Shown here: piece after piece, positions 5,062 through 5,231 of the stretch
How the letters are laid out: each line of letters begins with the position of its first letter
Position numbering within the stretch: position 1 is the first letter of the stretch
NCBI GenBank assembly: GCA_965368175.1
Contig: CBDULX010000210.1
Span: forward strand, 1 to 5,231
DNA: 5,231 nucleotides
Reading direction: 5' to 3'
DNA from: CBDULX01 sp965368175
Lineage (GTDB): Bacteria; Pseudomonadota; Gammaproteobacteria; SZUA-229
The notes under the pieces: generated by a model
Databases searched by the model: none
What the model was told of the DNA's origin: nothing
Seen by the model: the letters and a program-made list of their open reading frames with translations, nothing else
Position numbers and translations under genes: made by a program

Positions 5062-5231
5062 GGTTCCTAGCGAACCTGTCTCTCCGCCGTTCCTGCGTGT
5101 GAATGCACACAGGGATGTGGGTAAGTAGAGCAAAGCTTCCGCATCCTGCTCACGCCCCTTACCTACATCCATGTAGGCAACGCACGACTGCATGGATGCA
5201 GGAGGTAGAACGACTCAGGAGACAAAGTCGA
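5062..5231. repeat. Hairpin-rich intergenic repeat-like element (right edge cut)
   Basis: This block is GC-richer than the AT-rich leader beside it and has no open frame worth calling. It holds several dyads in series: GGTTC/GAACC (5062-5066/5072-5076), GTGTG/CACAC (5097-5101/5106-5110), a long stem-loop at 5113-5170, CCTACAT/ATGTAGG with a CC loop (5162-5168/5171-5177) and CTGCAT/ATGCAG with a GG loop (5188-5193/5196-5201). CATCCATG (5166-5173) is the reverse complement of CATGGATG (5191-5198), so the last two hairpins can also pair with each other. The style is that of dispersed intergenic repeats in proteobacteria, but I cannot name a family. The element probably continues past the window edge. 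Confidence 0.5.
5113..5170. repeat. Long imperfect stem-loop inside the repeat element
   Basis: Bases 5113-5125 pair with 5158-5170 over 13 positions, with one G-T wobble on the plus strand (5119 with 5164). An inner GAGCA (5128-5132) pairs with TGCTC (5147-5151). Its right arm overlaps the CCTACAT hairpin at 5162-5177, so the two folds exclude each other. It is the strongest secondary structure I see in the window, and no gene next to it explains it. Confidence 0.6.

Overview
The window looks like the chromosome of a gammaproteobacterium with moderate GC. The protein types (a LolD/MacB-like ATPase, an FtsX-fold permease, a LolA-like periplasmic protein, an outer-membrane barrel ending in Phe) require a Gram-negative double envelope. 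An exact FNR/ANR-type site and the style of the SCP2-like protein fit Gammaproteobacteria, but the genus cannot be named from sequence alone. Every credible gene is on the minus strand, so the text reads from high to low coordinates.

The right end (about 5062-5231) is a GC-richer, non-coding block full of inverted repeats and looks like an intergenic repeat element. Next comes an AT-rich regulatory region (about 4846-5060). It holds a 15-bp dyad, a perfect TTGAT-N4-ATCAA site, a sigma70-like promoter, and a perfect 20-bp palindrome lying where transcription should start.

This region leads into a tight four-gene operon. The order is ABC ATPase (4117-4815), FtsX/MacB-type permease (2873-4120, ATGA overlap), LolA-like 'outer membrane lipoprotein-sorting' protein with a signal peptide (2118-2855), and an exported beta-barrel protein (827-2134, overlapping its upstream neighbour). 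Together they could form a dedicated route across the envelope. The ATPase and permease would extract a lipid or lipid-anchored molecule from the inner membrane, the LolA-like protein would carry it through the periplasm, and the barrel would receive or export it. The cargo is unknown. If the TTGAT-N4-ATCAA site is real, the operon responds to low oxygen.

A 296-base spacer (531-826) with several inverted repeats separates the operon from a small SCP2-domain protein gene (129-530), which probably has its own promoter. Directly after its stop codon lies a tandem array of 7-bp units (80-135), then a classic bidirectional terminator (38-67). Nothing else is recognisable in bases 1-37.
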